Source: Raffaelea ambrosiae | Taxonomy: Eukaryota > Ascomycota > Sordariomycetes > Ophiostomatales > Ophiostomataceae | NCBI GenBank assembly: GCA_002778195.1 | Contig: PCDI01000008.1 | Coordinates: 740,655-804,654 of the forward strand | Length of the DNA: 64,000 nt | Direction of reading: 5' to 3' | Shown: piece after piece, positions 42,471 to 53,424 of the stretch | Position numbering within the stretch: position 1 is the first letter of the stretch | Layout of the letters: the number at the start of each line of letters is the position of its first letter | Made by a program: the position numbers and the translations under genes | Notes under the pieces: generated by a model | Told to the model about the DNA's origin: nothing | Databases searched by the model: none | What the model saw: the letters and a program-made list of their open reading frames with translations, nothing else

Positions 42471-44150
42471 TCATTTCTTCTTGCTGCCCTTCACCGTGGC
42501 AAGATGCCCTCTCACCGGCACATTCGCACTGCCACCGGGTTCTGGAAAGCCGGTCACCTCAACACCGTTCCGGAACAACAACACATGCGATGATCCGCCA
42601 AAATGGAACATGCCAATCTCGTCGCCCTTGCGTACGTGCTGCCCCTCGGACACCGTGATGTCGCAGGTGCTCACCTCGTCCATGCCGACGCCGATGAACG
42701 CCATCAATCCAATGTCTGGGTTGTCTGCCTCGAAAAAGATGACGGCCCGTGTGGCCAGCGCCGTCAGATAGCCCTGGGCGACCGTAATGCCCTTGGGATC
42801 GATCTTCCTCTGGAGACCGATCACACCCACATTGCTCGGATCGCCGACGCCCTCAAACAGCGGCTCGCTAAAGTATGTGCCGTCCTGCACAAACGCCCGC
42901 TTGACTGTGCCCGACACGGGCGCGTGCCAGCGGTGGTACGACAGCGCCGACAGGAACGCCTGGTACACGGTGGCGCCGGCGAACTCGTGCGCGAGGGGGT
43001 CGTGGGCCAGCATGTCGAGCACGCTGTAGGGCTGGCCCTTGATCCAGAACTTGTCGCGGAGCTTGGCGTTGCGAACCACGTTGAACGTCTTGCTCTCGCA
43101 GGCGTTGTTGATGACGGTGTCGTCCTCGGGCGAGGCAAGGGGGCGGGCTTTGTCGTGGACCTTGCGGGTGAAGAAGTCTAATAATAGAGGTGTCAGAGAG
43201 AGAGAGAGAGAGAGCCCTCTTGCCGGAGCGTGAACGCAGGGAGAAGGAATTCTTACCATCCCACGACTTGTAGCCGTAGTACTGGGCGGTCGGGTCGCAG
43301 ACGAACATGTCCTCAAACTTGTGCTTCGACTTGTAGGGAGCATTGGCTACGGCCATGATATCGTTGTACCCGACCTTGCCGAACCACCCCCCGTCGGCCT
43401 TGAGCACTTTGGCTGACTCCGGTCCCTGCAGCGTGTAAGTCCATAGAGCTGTTGTAGGCCGAAATATCTCGATCCTTTGGAGGGGAGGGGGGGATGGAAA
43501 CTTACCTTTAGGTACTTGCCCCATTCATTCAATACTTTCTTGAGCATTTGATTGACGTCCGGGTCCAGGAACGCGGCATGGCCACTGCAAGGCTAGTTAG
43601 AAGTCTGCGTGTATTGCGGCTCTTCGGCAGTTGTCCCGCTAGAAAATCCTTCCGTACCTCGGTGTGCCCATGGCGTAGTCGAAGATGGCACACATCGGCA
43701 CGCCCACCATGCCGACATTTTCAGCCTCATTGGTCCACTCGGGCGCCATGCCAAAGGTGTGGTTCAGCACCTGCAGCATATGCTGGTAGTCCCGGATCTG
43801 CTGGCTGCCTGTTGGATCGCGCCGGTAGAAGGGTGTGCGGGGAACCTCATCCCACATCTCTGTGAAGTACATGTAGATGCGCGGGTTCGACTCGATGAAG
43901 TCCTTGAACTCCTGGACGACAGGGATCAGCTCCTGCTCCGGCAGCTGGTCGACGCGCTCGATGCGCTGGCGGAGCCAGTTCTGTTGGATGCGGTGATCCT
44001 CCGGCAGCCAGTGGTGGAGGCCACGGCTGACAAGAGAAGAGCTGTGAGCATATGGACGACAAGGGAAAGGAAGACAACGACGGGAAACCAAGGAGAAGGG
44101 ACCTACTGGGAACGCCTGAATTCAGCAGGGATTTCTAGCTTGAGGCTCAT
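42471..44150 (-). CDS. Phosphatidylserine decarboxylase family enzyme, PsiD-like
   Basis: Five exons (44150-44107, 44026-43658, 43584-43506, 43425-43257, 43177-42471) give 455 residues; every junction is GT-AG and in frame. The N-terminal half (LPEDHRIQQNWLRQRI, then DEVPRTPFYRRDP) matches the PSD-associated N-terminal domain found in fungal PSD-like enzymes. The C-terminal half has DDFFTRKVHDKARPL near 219-233, a SYHRWHAPVSG block near 310, and the processing site FHFGGSSHVLL near 420-430. In this family chain cleavage at the Gly-Ser-Ser site forms the pyruvoyl cofactor; canonical PSD has LGST. The architecture and length (about 440-455) match the PsiD-like aromatic amino-acid or unknown-substrate decarboxylases rather than mitochondrial PSD. 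No psilocybin-type methyltransferase, kinase or P450 is adjacent, so a role in indole metabolism is only a possibility. Confidence 0.88.
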
Positions 44151-44860
44151 GGTTGCAGATGCGAGTTTCCACGCTGTGCGTATCCAAGTCTAGAGGAACA
44201 GATAGTGAAAAGAAACAACCAAATGACAGAGAAGCTCGGCTTGGGAAGGAGCGAAATGTAGAATATTTCTATGCTTCAGCGTTTGTATAAATGCTCCTGA
44301 TCATGGCGAGAGGGATGCTCTACAGGCGGTCCAACGGCCGGCCTATTAGGTAAATTGACGTCATGGAGTTGGGGTTGTCACTAAGGTCTATCAGGAAGTT
44401 TGGGGAGCTCCTGCCCTTGGATGGACAACGCGGCAACTTTGCTGCTGTGACTGCACGTCAGCACAGGACTTTGCGCCTTTGTTCGTACTAGACGTACGCC
44501 GCATCCAGTTTCACGCAGGTCTTTGGTGACGCGGCCAATACGAGTCCATGCAGGCAAAGCTGGCAGCATCGAAAGCTACCTGGCCAGCAGCGAAAGTTGG
44601 TTACAGCAGCACGTTACGGTGATCGCCACTTTAGACTCACACGAGCCCCCCCTGCCAAGAAACTCTATAGCTCCCCCCCTGCCAATTCTGGGGAAATAGC
44701 TCTCTTTGCAGGCCAACATTAGATGATCCTAAAATAGTCTCTTTCGGCGAAGAGCTTGTGTGACAACATTGTCGAATGAGTTTCACGACAACATCATCGA
44801 ATAAGCATTGTCGAATGAATTTCACGAAGACCATATCCTCCAGAAACCAACAACTCCACT
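44151..44860. other. Intergenic region with direct repeats
   Basis: About 700 bases between the PsiD-like gene (-) and the HET relic (+). It contains two copies of a CCCCCCTGCCAA block near 44645 and 44675 and a 21-base near-perfect direct repeat at 44768 and 44807. No gene. Confidence 0.5.
44768..44827 (+). repeat. 21-bp direct repeat, two copies 39 bp apart
   Basis: ATTGTCGAATGA(G/A)TTTCACGA occurs at 44768-44788 and 44807-44827, with a single difference. A related partial copy (CATCGAATAAGCA) lies between them. It sits directly upstream of the HET relic. Confidence 0.85.
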
Positions 44861-45735
44861 ATGACATACAGACACCCTCTTGACCCTTTGCGGCACGAAT
44901 TCCGCTTGCTGCAGCTATGGCCAGCAGAGTCCAAAAAGCGCTCGCTGCGGGTCCAACTCTTCACAGCCATCCTGGACGGCGATGTGCCCGCCTACGAAGC
45001 TCTTTCCTACGTTGCCTGTGTTTATGGACGGGGGTCCCGGTACATCTTAGGCGAAGATGGCGAGGCTCTTCCGTCTACTCGTGTAACGGGCAACCTCGAT
45101 ATCGCTCTGCCATCTCCGCTACGACACAACCGACCGCGTGCTCTGGGTAGACGCCCTGTGCGTCAACCAGGACGACAATGCCGATATGCGGTGGTAGCCC
45201 ACTTGCATGCTGTTGATGGTCAAGGCCATTGAGCTGCAACGGGCCATCTTGCGTACGAAGAAGGAGGAGGAGGAGAAGGAGAAGGATTGGCAGCAGTCCC
45301 CTTCCTTGTGACACCAAGAAGAACAACAGCTCGTAGACGTGCTGGCTCGGGTATGCGCTCGTCGGATCCGCGACAAGGTCTACGGACTGCTGGGTCTGGT
45401 TTCTTCTTCTTCATCTTCTTCTTCCGCTTCCCTGCTGCTGCCGTCCGCCGACGACTGCCTGGCCATCATCGAGGAGAGTGGCGACCTCGACATGGTCGGC
45501 CAGAGCCCGTTCAGAGGGGCGCCGGACGAGAAAGCCGATGCTGTCTATGACGCAATGGATGCCGAGAGAATACACGTACAGTCCCATCGTGGGCACCCAA
45601 CCTCGACCGCTCTGCCTACTGCGACGACACCGACCATACCTCGAGAATCCTCTTTGCCCAGCGCGGCTTGTACGCCGCGGGCCGCCCGGACTGCCGCCGC
45701 TGGCTGCCGCTCACAGTGACCACTGTCCAAATTGA

Positions 45736-45766
<31 letters not shown>

Positions 45767-46727
45767 GGTAACAGTAGCAGCAGCAGGCAAGACGGAACGG
45801 CGATGGCGACAACGACGATAACAAACCCCGCCCTGCATCTGCGTGGGGCCGTCATCGGCCGTATCACCCACCACCAGCTGGAGACCCGGAAGGCATTCTC
45901 CGCCATCGACCAGGAGTAGTACACCGACGACGTGTCGATCCCGAAGCGGGTCCGCCCGTGGCAGCGGCGGTACTTTGGCGGATACGTGGGGACCAGGGCG
46001 GCGTCAGCAGAAACCGCATCGGCTCGCGGTTCGTATGGTCCGACGCAGGAGCCCCGATCGCAGGCCTTCTGGCGCACCATCATGGGCGACTGCACGGCGA
46101 TGCGGAACCGCCGCCTCGACCGCGACGAGATAGCCGCGTCTACGCGTAATGAAGAAGAAGACGCGGCGCTCCAGGCGCAAGATGAACAGGGGCGGCCGTG
46201 GAAGCAGCAGCAGCAGCAAAGCCTGGGACACGGCCTCCAAGACCAAGAATATTTCGTCCATCTGCAGAGCTTTTCGCCGTCGCACTCGCCAGCCCACCGA
46301 CTGGATGAACACGCTGCCGTGCTACACCATGGTGCAGCGGATGGACGTTTGCGCTGGGAGAGGAGGTGCGGGGAGAAAATGGTGGTGGCGAAGGAGGTGG
46401 CGGTGGTAGTGGTGACCACGAACCCCAGACACTGTTTCTGATGGTGCGAGCCTCTGCGCGGGCCGGGGACGTGGTGGCGGTGCCCGACGGGTGCAAGGCG
46501 CCGCTGGTGCTACGGCCAGAGGCAGTCGTAGTAGGACAAGGTGTCAACCAAGATGCCAAGGCGGGAGGCCCAGGAGATGCAGGAGATAATACACTGGGCA
46601 GGCACAGACGCAAGACGTGTACTACAGCATCGTCTGTACTGCCTACGTGCATGGCTACATGGACGGCGAGGCCGTCCAGCACCTGGACCAAGGTCGACGC
46701 CAGGCGCAAGGCATTCTGGTCGTGTAA
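44861..46727 (+). pseudogene. Decayed HET-domain (heterokaryon incompatibility) gene
   Basis: HET-family landmarks appear in order but in different frames: an intact start with LRHEFRLLQLWP and PAYEALSYV; then VTGNLDIAL; the HET core RVLWVDALCVNQDDNAD one frame over, ended by TAG near 45197; RRIRDKVYGLLGLV after a second stop; LFAQRGLYAAGRPDCRRW in a third frame, ended by TAG at 45917; SQAFWRTIMGDC after it; AGDVVAVPDGCKAPLVLRP in another frame; and finally the C-terminal block YSIVCTAYVHGYMDGEAV ending at TAA 46725-46727. At least three frameshifts and three stops are needed, and the segment after the core is shortened. HET proteins trigger cell death on fusion of unlike strains. GC content remains high, so this looks like ordinary indel decay, not heavy RIP. 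An isolate with an intact allele may exist. Confidence 0.85.
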
Positions 46728-46963
46728 GAAAAAGCGGGATGACCCAATGAAAGGTCGTGTCTGGCACAAAGAAGCATAGTTTTCACAATCACGTGGGCTT
46801 TGTGGACGGTTTTGTTTCTTTCTTTCTTGTATTGTATTCGTTGCTAGAATGGGGTTGGGGGAGGAAAAGAGATCACACTGGACTCGTAAGAGTTCCTTCC
46901 TTCGTAATTCGTAAATTCATCGTGTCCTGTCCCCTTCACAAAACAACGACACTTTGGACTGGC

Positions 46964-47300
46964 TTAGATGAACTTGTTGACCTCGTTGTTGACAACGTTG
47001 TTGATCTCAGGGTCCAGAGCGGCCGGGACGCCCTCCTTGGAGGCGAAGTTGTCGACAACTGGGGATGACAAAGTCAGTAATTGCAGACTGGTGTTTCTGT
47101 AAGTTGCCAGGAAGGTCACGTACCGCTGTCGATGACAGTGTCGTACTTGGAGTCCGAGGAGTTGCTGGTCTGCTGCTGGGCAGAGCTGGAGAGTTTGTTA
47201 GCTGGGCCCACCAGGATACACAAGAAACACCACGTCTTTGCACTTACGACTGGCCGTCAACGGCGTTCTCGAGGCTCTGGAATTCGTCGGCAAGACCCAT
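46964..47300 (-). CDS. Small 69-residue protein of unknown function, three exons
   Basis: Exons 47300-47248, 47185-47124 and 47058-46964 join in frame with donors GTAAGT and GTACGT, branch sites CTAAC and CTGAC, and acceptors CCAG. The product begins MGLADEFQSLENAV, has a Gln/Ser-rich centre, and ends with an Asn/Val/Glu-rich amphipathic stretch (PEINNVVNNEVNKFI). It is acidic, with no signal peptide, cysteine or membrane helix. A TATATAA box lies about 115 bases upstream on the sense strand, followed by a C-run. Three well-formed splice junctions in such a short gene argue strongly that it is real. I do not recognise the family. Confidence 0.8.
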
Positions 47301-47413
47301 TTTGGCGGTTTGGTTGGAGATGAAGTTTGAGTTGGTGGATAGATTCTGTAATGAGATGGATGTGACTGAAAGAAACAGGAGAGAAGAGGGAAGGCAGGTA
47401 ATGGTGGACGGTC

Positions 47414-47420
47414 TTATATA
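47414..47420 (-). promoter_or_regulatory. TATA box of the 69-residue protein gene
   Basis: TATATAA read on the minus strand, about 115 bases upstream of the start codon at 47300. The spacing fits a TATA box with a short leader. Confidence 0.5.
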
Positions 47421-49525
47421 GACCATGGAGGGGGGGGGGGGGGGGTGGGTTAGGATGGATGGGGAGGAGGAGCCCCACCGTCCTCTTTTCTGTCTGCTCC
47501 AGAGAGGATCTGGCTAGACTCAGGACCATGGATGGAACCCATTCCCTGACGTTCCTCTTTTTTTCCCTCTTGTCAGCGCTTCAAGCGGGCTGCCGCGGCC
47601 CAAGAGAAAGACGATCGTCATCCTGCCTGCCTTCCCTGCTGCCTGCTTGCGCGTGATGGAACGTGGTGCATCGCTCATGCATCTCGCATGCAGCTCTTGT
47701 GCAGCTCTCGTGCAGCTTCGCCATGTAGTCGGCCAGGTAGTGTACCGCAGCTCGGCACAACTCGTGTGGGCCTTTGTTTCTGATGGTCAGATCTGGGATA
47801 CACGCAATGCACTTGGAAACGAGCTTTGGGAAACGGCTCGAGTGATTGGACGTGGACCAGCAGAAACACCCATGGAGACGGGGGGGGTTCCATGGCCAAG
47901 ATCGGGCGCTATTGTGGTCCTCCACCCCCTCCCTTTGCTGGTCCTAGCACGCGAAATGAAACGAGCGCCTTTCCTTCTGTCTCGCTCCGCCCGCCGTCCT
48001 CCTTTTTATTCTCTCAGCTGTGCATGGCACACTAACGTCATCCGGGTGGATGGCGCACGACGGCCATTGGACCAGCTGGGTCGACGATGCCCACAGGAAA
48101 GACAAAGGAACCCCCCAGTGGCGCGTCCGTGCTGATAACAGGCGACTCCATTGTGCCCTTCGTCTCCGTATCGTCGTTTCTGGTGGACGTGCCAGCCAGG
48201 CCGATCGACCCCTCTTCTACCCTCCTTTACGACAGAGGACGCAAGCAGAGCAGGGCTTTCCATGCGTCGTTTCGTCTGGGCGTTGTGCTTCATCCGCGTG
48301 GCGCATCCTCGTTGTCCTGTTCTGCTCGTCTTGGATCTCGGGTCTCGATTCCTCCCAGCACATTCGGCCTTCCTTCCTTTGCCCTCTTGTCTTCGTTCGT
48401 CTTCGGTACGTCCTTTTTCGTCTTTCTGCTGGCCTTCGCCTGGTCCATGTGGGGGTAAAAATGGCGCAAGCTAGACTTGGCTTGACGAAGCACATGTGGG
48501 ATTACGTCGAGGCAGAACACGGCCCAGAACGAGGTTGATCCCCGAGCCTATCGACAGAGACCGAGCGATCGTGCCAGGCAACAAATGAAACCCTGGGAAG
48601 CCCAGTCCGAAGGGGATGCTGCAGGGCGCCAAGGAGGGATCCAATGAAGATGGGCTGCAGTCCGTCCGTCTGTTCCCACAATCCATCTGTTCTTCCCCTG
48701 CCCAGCCCCAAGCAAGCTTGTCTCGATTTCAGCAGTGGCTAGCAACACACGTCCATATGCCCAGCAGTCCACCCACTGGCACTTCGCACCAACCCACTTC
48801 CTGGCAGACTTGTCCGTTCTTCTCAGCCATCTCTCTTGCCCTTTATTGTTGCTTTTGCCCTCCTTCCGTGCGTCTGCGAAGCTCTGCCACGCGATATCAG
48901 GAACTAAACAGAGTTTAAGCTTTTAAAGAACCGAGCTCTCCACTTTGCCAATGAAAGCCAAGACAGGAGGCTCGCGGGAAGCGAGTCTTGGCTTTTTTTG
49001 CCCAGAAATCCCCCCCAAGGATCGGAGCACAAAAGGTGGATCAAAAGGGCCACCAGAGGGAGCACTGGCGCGGGCAGGTGGCACAATTGTGCCCCAACGC
49101 AGAAGGCAAAAAATAAAAATAAAACATAAAAAATCGAGGCGAATGGCAGCCAGCGTTGGGGGACGGAAAACACGCCAAAGGAGGGGGAGGGGCAGAGACA
49201 GCTGATAACGATAGCGTCTGGCCCAGTGGGAATCTCTGCATTTCGGTTAATGTGCCGTGGCCACATGTTTTCCCCCAGAAAAGTCGAGTCGTTCGCTACC
49301 CCACATGATATGTCATGAGATCCATCATGTGACTATTATATTGTATTAACGACGGTCCAAATGCGGTTAGTCTAGGCATCCCATCCTACCTGCAGGCAAC
49401 TCCAGGCCGCAAAGGAAGGAAGGAAGCCTCGTCGAGTTACCATCCATTTGCGACTTCTTTTCTCATTCGGCTGCGTTCATTCTGAAAGCCCCCTTTCACA
49501 ACATTTCATCGCGCTCATCTCCAAG

Positions 49526-49540
49526 ATGGCACCTCGCTGA
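49526..49540 (+). promoter_or_regulatory. Four-codon uORF before the F-box gene
   Basis: ATGGCACCTCGCTGA encodes MAPR and stops ten bases before the main ATG at 49551. It may lower translation if the transcript begins upstream. Confidence 0.4.
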
Positions 49541-49550
49541 TCTTGCTAAT

Positions 49551-52070
49551 ATGTCGCTCCCCTCGCTACCTTACGAGCTGCTGCTCCACATCGCCAGCTA
49601 CCTGGAGCCTGATGATCTCAAGGCGCTTTGCTTCGTACATCCAAAATGCAAAAATGCAGCACGGCCTTTTCTATTCTCCGTGGCCCTTCTCTCCAAGACA
49701 AAGCTGGATCTTCGCAGCTTTCTGGGTATCGCCAACAGTCCGCACCTAGCGTCGCTTCCACGGCGGCTGGTCTGGCACGAGCTCGTCCGAAATAAGAACA
49801 AAGCGTTCTGGGATGATACAGGCAATAGTCATATTTCATGGCTCGCCTTACGGGAAGATAAAATGGCGCTATCTCATATTTGGAGCATCATGAACAATGC
49901 CTTTTGGACACTGCCGTTCGCAATTGCCAAACATCTCGAAGAACGAGTTCCTCTGGACCCCCCCGCTAGGAATATCAATTATAGTAACACGTTCATGAAG
50001 GATTTCGAACACGGCAATCTTCCACCCATGGATCAGAGTCCGCAGGCGGTGCATGACATTTACGACGCAGTCAAGAAGTTGACAAACCTCGACACGATTG
50101 TTGCACAGACCATGCCTCTCGGGCGCACCCTGGCCGTCGTACCTGACTACCGCCTGACATCGGATGTTTTTCAGACTACAGACGATGTGAACTGCGATTC
50201 TTCCACAGATGGTCTGTTTCTTCTCGACAAGGATTGTCTGGGCGAGAAGATCAGCAGCCAGATTCGCTCGCTATATTTGGGGGGCACGTCTGGTAACCCC
50301 AAAAACTTTGCTGTCATAAGGCAAAACACAACGCTATGGAAGAACTTGGAGTTTCTGGATCTTGCAATATCCGATGCTGGGGGTTACAAAATGCCTCAGT
50401 CATACAAAAGTGAGGATATTCTAGAAATGGCCACTTGCTTGCAAAGTGCCCCAAAGCTGCGCCATCTTCGGTTCACACTTGACAACTGGAATCTTGACAG
50501 GCAGGATCATTTTGGCTTTTACGCGAACCTGTTTGGTGACAGCACCCTGTGGCCAGCTCTGGAGACCCTCGAGCTTTACGGCCTCGACATGCGGCGACGC
50601 CAGTGGATTCCGTTTTTCAAACGGCACGCCTCGACTCTCCGGAACATTCTCACCTGCGAGTGCCGAGGGCCCGACGGCAAGATGGTCTACCAATTGGCGG
50701 CCATACCGGAACTCAAGCTGAAATCATTTCGAGTTCGGCAGGAGGGCGAGTCTACGCCTTCCAACAACCCCTACAACGACATATATCTCGTCTCTGAGGA
50801 GAGGCTGCTGGCATTTATCAACAACGAGTCTATGACGTGCCCGATCAAAGAGCGGCGACGCATCTTCACGACGGGACCCTTCCGGTTTGACCCCAGACAG
50901 GAACCGCGACTTGTCTATTTCGACATGGCCTCTGAGCGGCAGCCACTTGATCTACGAAATAACACGCTAGATGACTTGCCTCTCAATCCCATCGAGACAG
51001 CCAATACACCCGCTACGGGGGGGAGGGATACCGAAAATGGCCAGGCCGCAGAAGACCACCAGCAGAAGCAGAAGCAGACAACGCAGCAAGTTCATCCCAA
51101 GCTCGTACAAGCTTCAGTTTACACAGACGAAGATCGGGCGGTGGTGAAAAAATGGCTGGAAGAAACGCAGCAAATCGATGCCCAAATGGACGACGAAGTA
51201 CCAGAGAACAATGATATCTTTGCCACGCCCGAAGAAGTCGCTGCCGCTACTGCTCGCGCTGCGGCTGCCAAGGCCGCCGACAAGCGGCACACACAGCGCA
51301 TTGCTGCAAGGCCCTACTGGCGCTGGTGCCGCCAGCCCGACCCTAGCCAGCCGACCCTGCGCGGCCTCGATGTACCAATCTACTACTGGGAGACCAAAAC
51401 TCCAGAAGGATCCCATCGGACGGAGGCATGGCACTTTTTCCGCGAGTATCCAGACGGCAGCATCGAGCACGCCTTTGGGGCCGAACCCTTACAGTGCTTT
51501 TCCGACTGGGACAGCGAGATAGACGCCATCATGGAGAGTGGTGTGTCGGAAGGGAAGGAGGACTTGGACTTGGACATGGCCTCGGCTGAGAAAGCAGATG
51601 GGGTGGTAGCGGGGAAGGTGGACGAGAACGCGAACGAAGGAGCGGGCAATGAGACGCAAAAAGCACCGGAAAATTCTGGCCCTGACGAACAGCCAGCAAA
51701 AGAGCGGGTGACCGCTGAACTTGTTGCCACTATGGCACGCTCGGTCGCGATGGAATGGACAAGAGGCATTGACCCCAACTTTGAGTACACGGATGCTGTG
51801 GAGGAGCCGCGCCGCAGTGTCCGCATGTGGGCGGAGCCGTCGTTTTACTGCCCGGCCTTTGAGCAGTTCCTGAAAAATGAGGAGGACATGGGCGACCCAC
51901 TGGAAGACGACGCAGTGCTTTGCAGAGTTGCTGCGTCAGATATCCCGGACCCCTCCTGCGTCGAATATGAGTTGAGCGATACGGCCTTCGATTGCGACCA
52001 GGAGGAAGCTATGTCTCAATCGAGACTGCTGGAATGGCGTGACGAAGTCAGAGAAGACGTGAATTTCTGA
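49551..52070 (+). CDS. F-box protein
   Basis: Single-exon ORF, 839 residues. The N-terminus SLPSLPYELLLHIASYLEPDD and following KALCFVHPKCKNAARPFLF form a typical F-box (about residues 3-45), which recruits substrates to an SCF ubiquitin ligase through Skp1. Residues about 230-420 show leucine-rich spacing (RSLYLGGT, LEFLDLAIS, LRHLRFTLDN, LETLELYGLDM) like a degenerate LRR array that would bind the substrate. The C-terminal half is Gln/Ala/Glu-rich, then acidic, with conserved-looking aromatic segments (RPYWRWCRQPD, VRMWAEPSFYCP). Fungal F-box proteins of this size are numerous and fast evolving; the target cannot be inferred. Confidence 0.85.
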   Translation: MSLPSLPYELLLHIASYLEPDDLKALCFVHPKCKNAARPFLFSVALLSKTKLDLRSFLGIANSPHLASLPRRLVWHELVRNKNKAFWDDTGNSHISWLALREDKMALSHIWSIMNNAFWTLPFAIAKHLEERVPLDPPARNINYSNTFMKDFEHGNLPPMDQSPQAVHDIYDAVKKLTNLDTIVAQTMPLGRTLAVVPDYRLTSDVFQTTDDVNCDSSTDGLFLLDKDCLGEKISSQIRSLYLGGTSGNPKNFAVIRQNTTLWKNLEFLDLAISDAGGYKMPQSYKSEDILEMATCLQSAPKLRHLRFTLDNWNLDRQDHFGFYANLFGDSTLWPALETLELYGLDMRRRQWIPFFKRHASTLRNILTCECRGPDGKMVYQLAAIPELKLKSFRVRQEGESTPSNNPYNDIYLVSEERLLAFINNESMTCPIKERRRIFTTGPFRFDPRQEPRLVYFDMASERQPLDLRNNTLDDLPLNPIETANTPATGGRDTENGQAAEDHQQKQKQTTQQVHPKLVQASVYTDEDRAVVKKWLEETQQIDAQMDDEVPENNDIFATPEEVAAATARAAAAKAADKRHTQRIAARPYWRWCRQPDPSQPTLRGLDVPIYYWETKTPEGSHRTEAWHFFREYPDGSIEHAFGAEPLQCFSDWDSEIDAIMESGVSEGKEDLDLDMASAEKADGVVAGKVDENANEGAGNETQKAPENSGPDEQPAKERVTAELVATMARSVAMEWTRGIDPNFEYTDAVEEPRRSVRMWAEPSFYCPAFEQFLKNEEDMGDPLEDDAVLCRVAASDIPDPSCVEYELSDTAFDCDQEEAMSQSRLLEWRDEVREDVNF

Positions 52071-52791
52071 CCGCCGTGCACCGAGCCAGCAAGATAGGCA
52101 AATATGTGTTGGACACATCTAGCATTCTAAGAGGTGTATGACCTTGACGAGAAAATGAAGGCCAAGGCATCAGCCACACGGGTTTTTTCTTTTTCTTTTT
52201 TGTTTTTGTTTTTCCCCTTTCCAAGTTCCAATATAATGGGTTTGTTCTTTCACGCACTCCTTCATTATCCATTGTGGCTGCATCCCTCAGGACAGATTAC
52301 CCGGAAAGCTGTTTGCTTTTTGATGTTGATTTGTCCATTTTGCTATTCGTCCGAGCGACCAACGCTGGTTAAAACAGCTTGCGATATGACATTATCCAAA
52401 TACATCCATCCCACCATGTTGTCGGTGTACCAGAAGAGCGAACGGGGACTCGGCCATGGCAAACGGAAGTTCTCTGTGGTTATGTGTCTTTCAATTCATA
52501 GTCGTGTCTCCCTATCTTTGTACTCCACGCTGTCCGTACCTGGTCGTCTGCCCCGTGTTATACCATGCACTATATGGATGTTGCATCCGCTATGCTATGT
52601 CTGAGAGGATAATCGGATGGCTGGCAGGAATGTCTATGTTTTTAAATACTCGCTGGACAGCCAAGACGGATGCGTTCCTGCATATGCAGCTCTCGGATCG
52701 CTTCCCTTCAGCACAAGGGTTCTATTTTTCTTTTCAAAGGTCGCGTCAAAGCTATCTCTCTATACGATTACGGCGTTCATCTTCTGCCATC
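52071..52791. other. Intergenic region
   Basis: About 720 bases between tandem plus-strand genes. A frame open upstream of 52792 encodes an unlikely Cys/Tyr-rich sequence and is more probably 5' leader. Nothing else seen. Confidence 0.45.
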
Positions 52792-53424
52792 ATGGCTCCC
52801 GTCGCGGCCCGGCCACGTCACAGCACGTTCGCTGAGAAGCTTCAGCCGCTTGGTCACATTCTCTTTCCCCGAGACTACGGCTACGGGCCCGGGCCTGGGT
52901 CCTACCACGAAAACTACTGGTTGAGTCCTGGGGCGATCGCTGCCATCGTCCTCGGGATTGTTGTTTTTCTCGTTCTGGTGCTTTGCATTGCTTGCACATA
53001 TTCTACACGCTTCACCTATCGATCGTCCCGTCGTCGCCGCAGTCGCAGCACGAGCCGTGCATACTACCAGCAGTCATCCTACACAGCAGCACAGACAGCC
53101 GGTGTCCGGGGCGGCGAGCTGCCCGAGAGCTACGAATACTATTACTATCCCACAGCAGGCGAAGAGGGACCCAGCACAGGAGCAGCAGCAACGGCCGTTC
53201 CAACCACGGGCATGCACGGCAGCCAAACCAAGCAGGGCCGCAGCAACAAAAGGACGGCTGGCCAGTCTGCAAGATCGACCTCGGCCTCATCCGTGTCGTC
53301 GCCACCCATCTCTCCGGTTGCATCAGACACGAACACGACTGACGCGACGATTGCACCCAATGTGCGATACCCTCCCAAGACGAGGAAATCCAAAACACGA
53401 GGTCGTCGACATAGCCGACGTTGA
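52792..53424 (+). CDS. Single-pass membrane protein of unknown function
   Basis: Start chosen at ATG 52792 (context CATCATGGCT), giving 210 residues; the frame is open further upstream but without coding character. After a ~40-residue Tyr/Gly/Pro-rich N-terminus comes one strong helix (PGAIAAIVLGIVVFLVLVLC, about residues 44-63), then Arg/Ser-rich sequence (RSSRRRRSRSTSR), a Tyr-rich patch and a Ser/Thr-rich disordered tail ending in basic residues (RGRRHSRR). The juxtamembrane arginines suggest an external N-terminus and cytosolic C-terminus. This plan is common among small fungal membrane proteins. No family is recognised. Confidence 0.65.
   Translation: MAPVAARPRHSTFAEKLQPLGHILFPRDYGYGPGPGSYHENYWLSPGAIAAIVLGIVVFLVLVLCIACTYSTRFTYRSSRRRRSRSTSRAYYQQSSYTAAQTAGVRGGELPESYEYYYYPTAGEEGPSTGAAATAVPTTGMHGSQTKQGRSNKRTAGQSARSTSASSVSSPPISPVASDTNTTDATIAPNVRYPPKTRKSKTRGRRHSRR

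Larger units (their letters stand above)
47301..49550. other. Intergenic region, divergent promoters
   Basis: About 2.25 kb between the small protein (-) and the F-box gene (+). Next to 47300 is the TATA box (47414-47420, minus strand) and a G run at 47429-47445. The rest is CT-rich patches without a supported ORF. A four-codon uORF (49526-49540) precedes the F-box ATG. Confidence 0.5.

Noticed and set aside
40199..44150. Oxidoreductase plus PsiD-like gene as a secondary-metabolite cluster
   Set aside because: There is no backbone enzyme, P450, methyltransferase or regulator beside them; adjacency alone is not enough.
44861..46727. Repeat-induced point mutation as the cause of HET gene decay
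   Set aside because: The segment stays GC-rich and lesions are indels and isolated stops, not the C-to-T bias expected of RIP.
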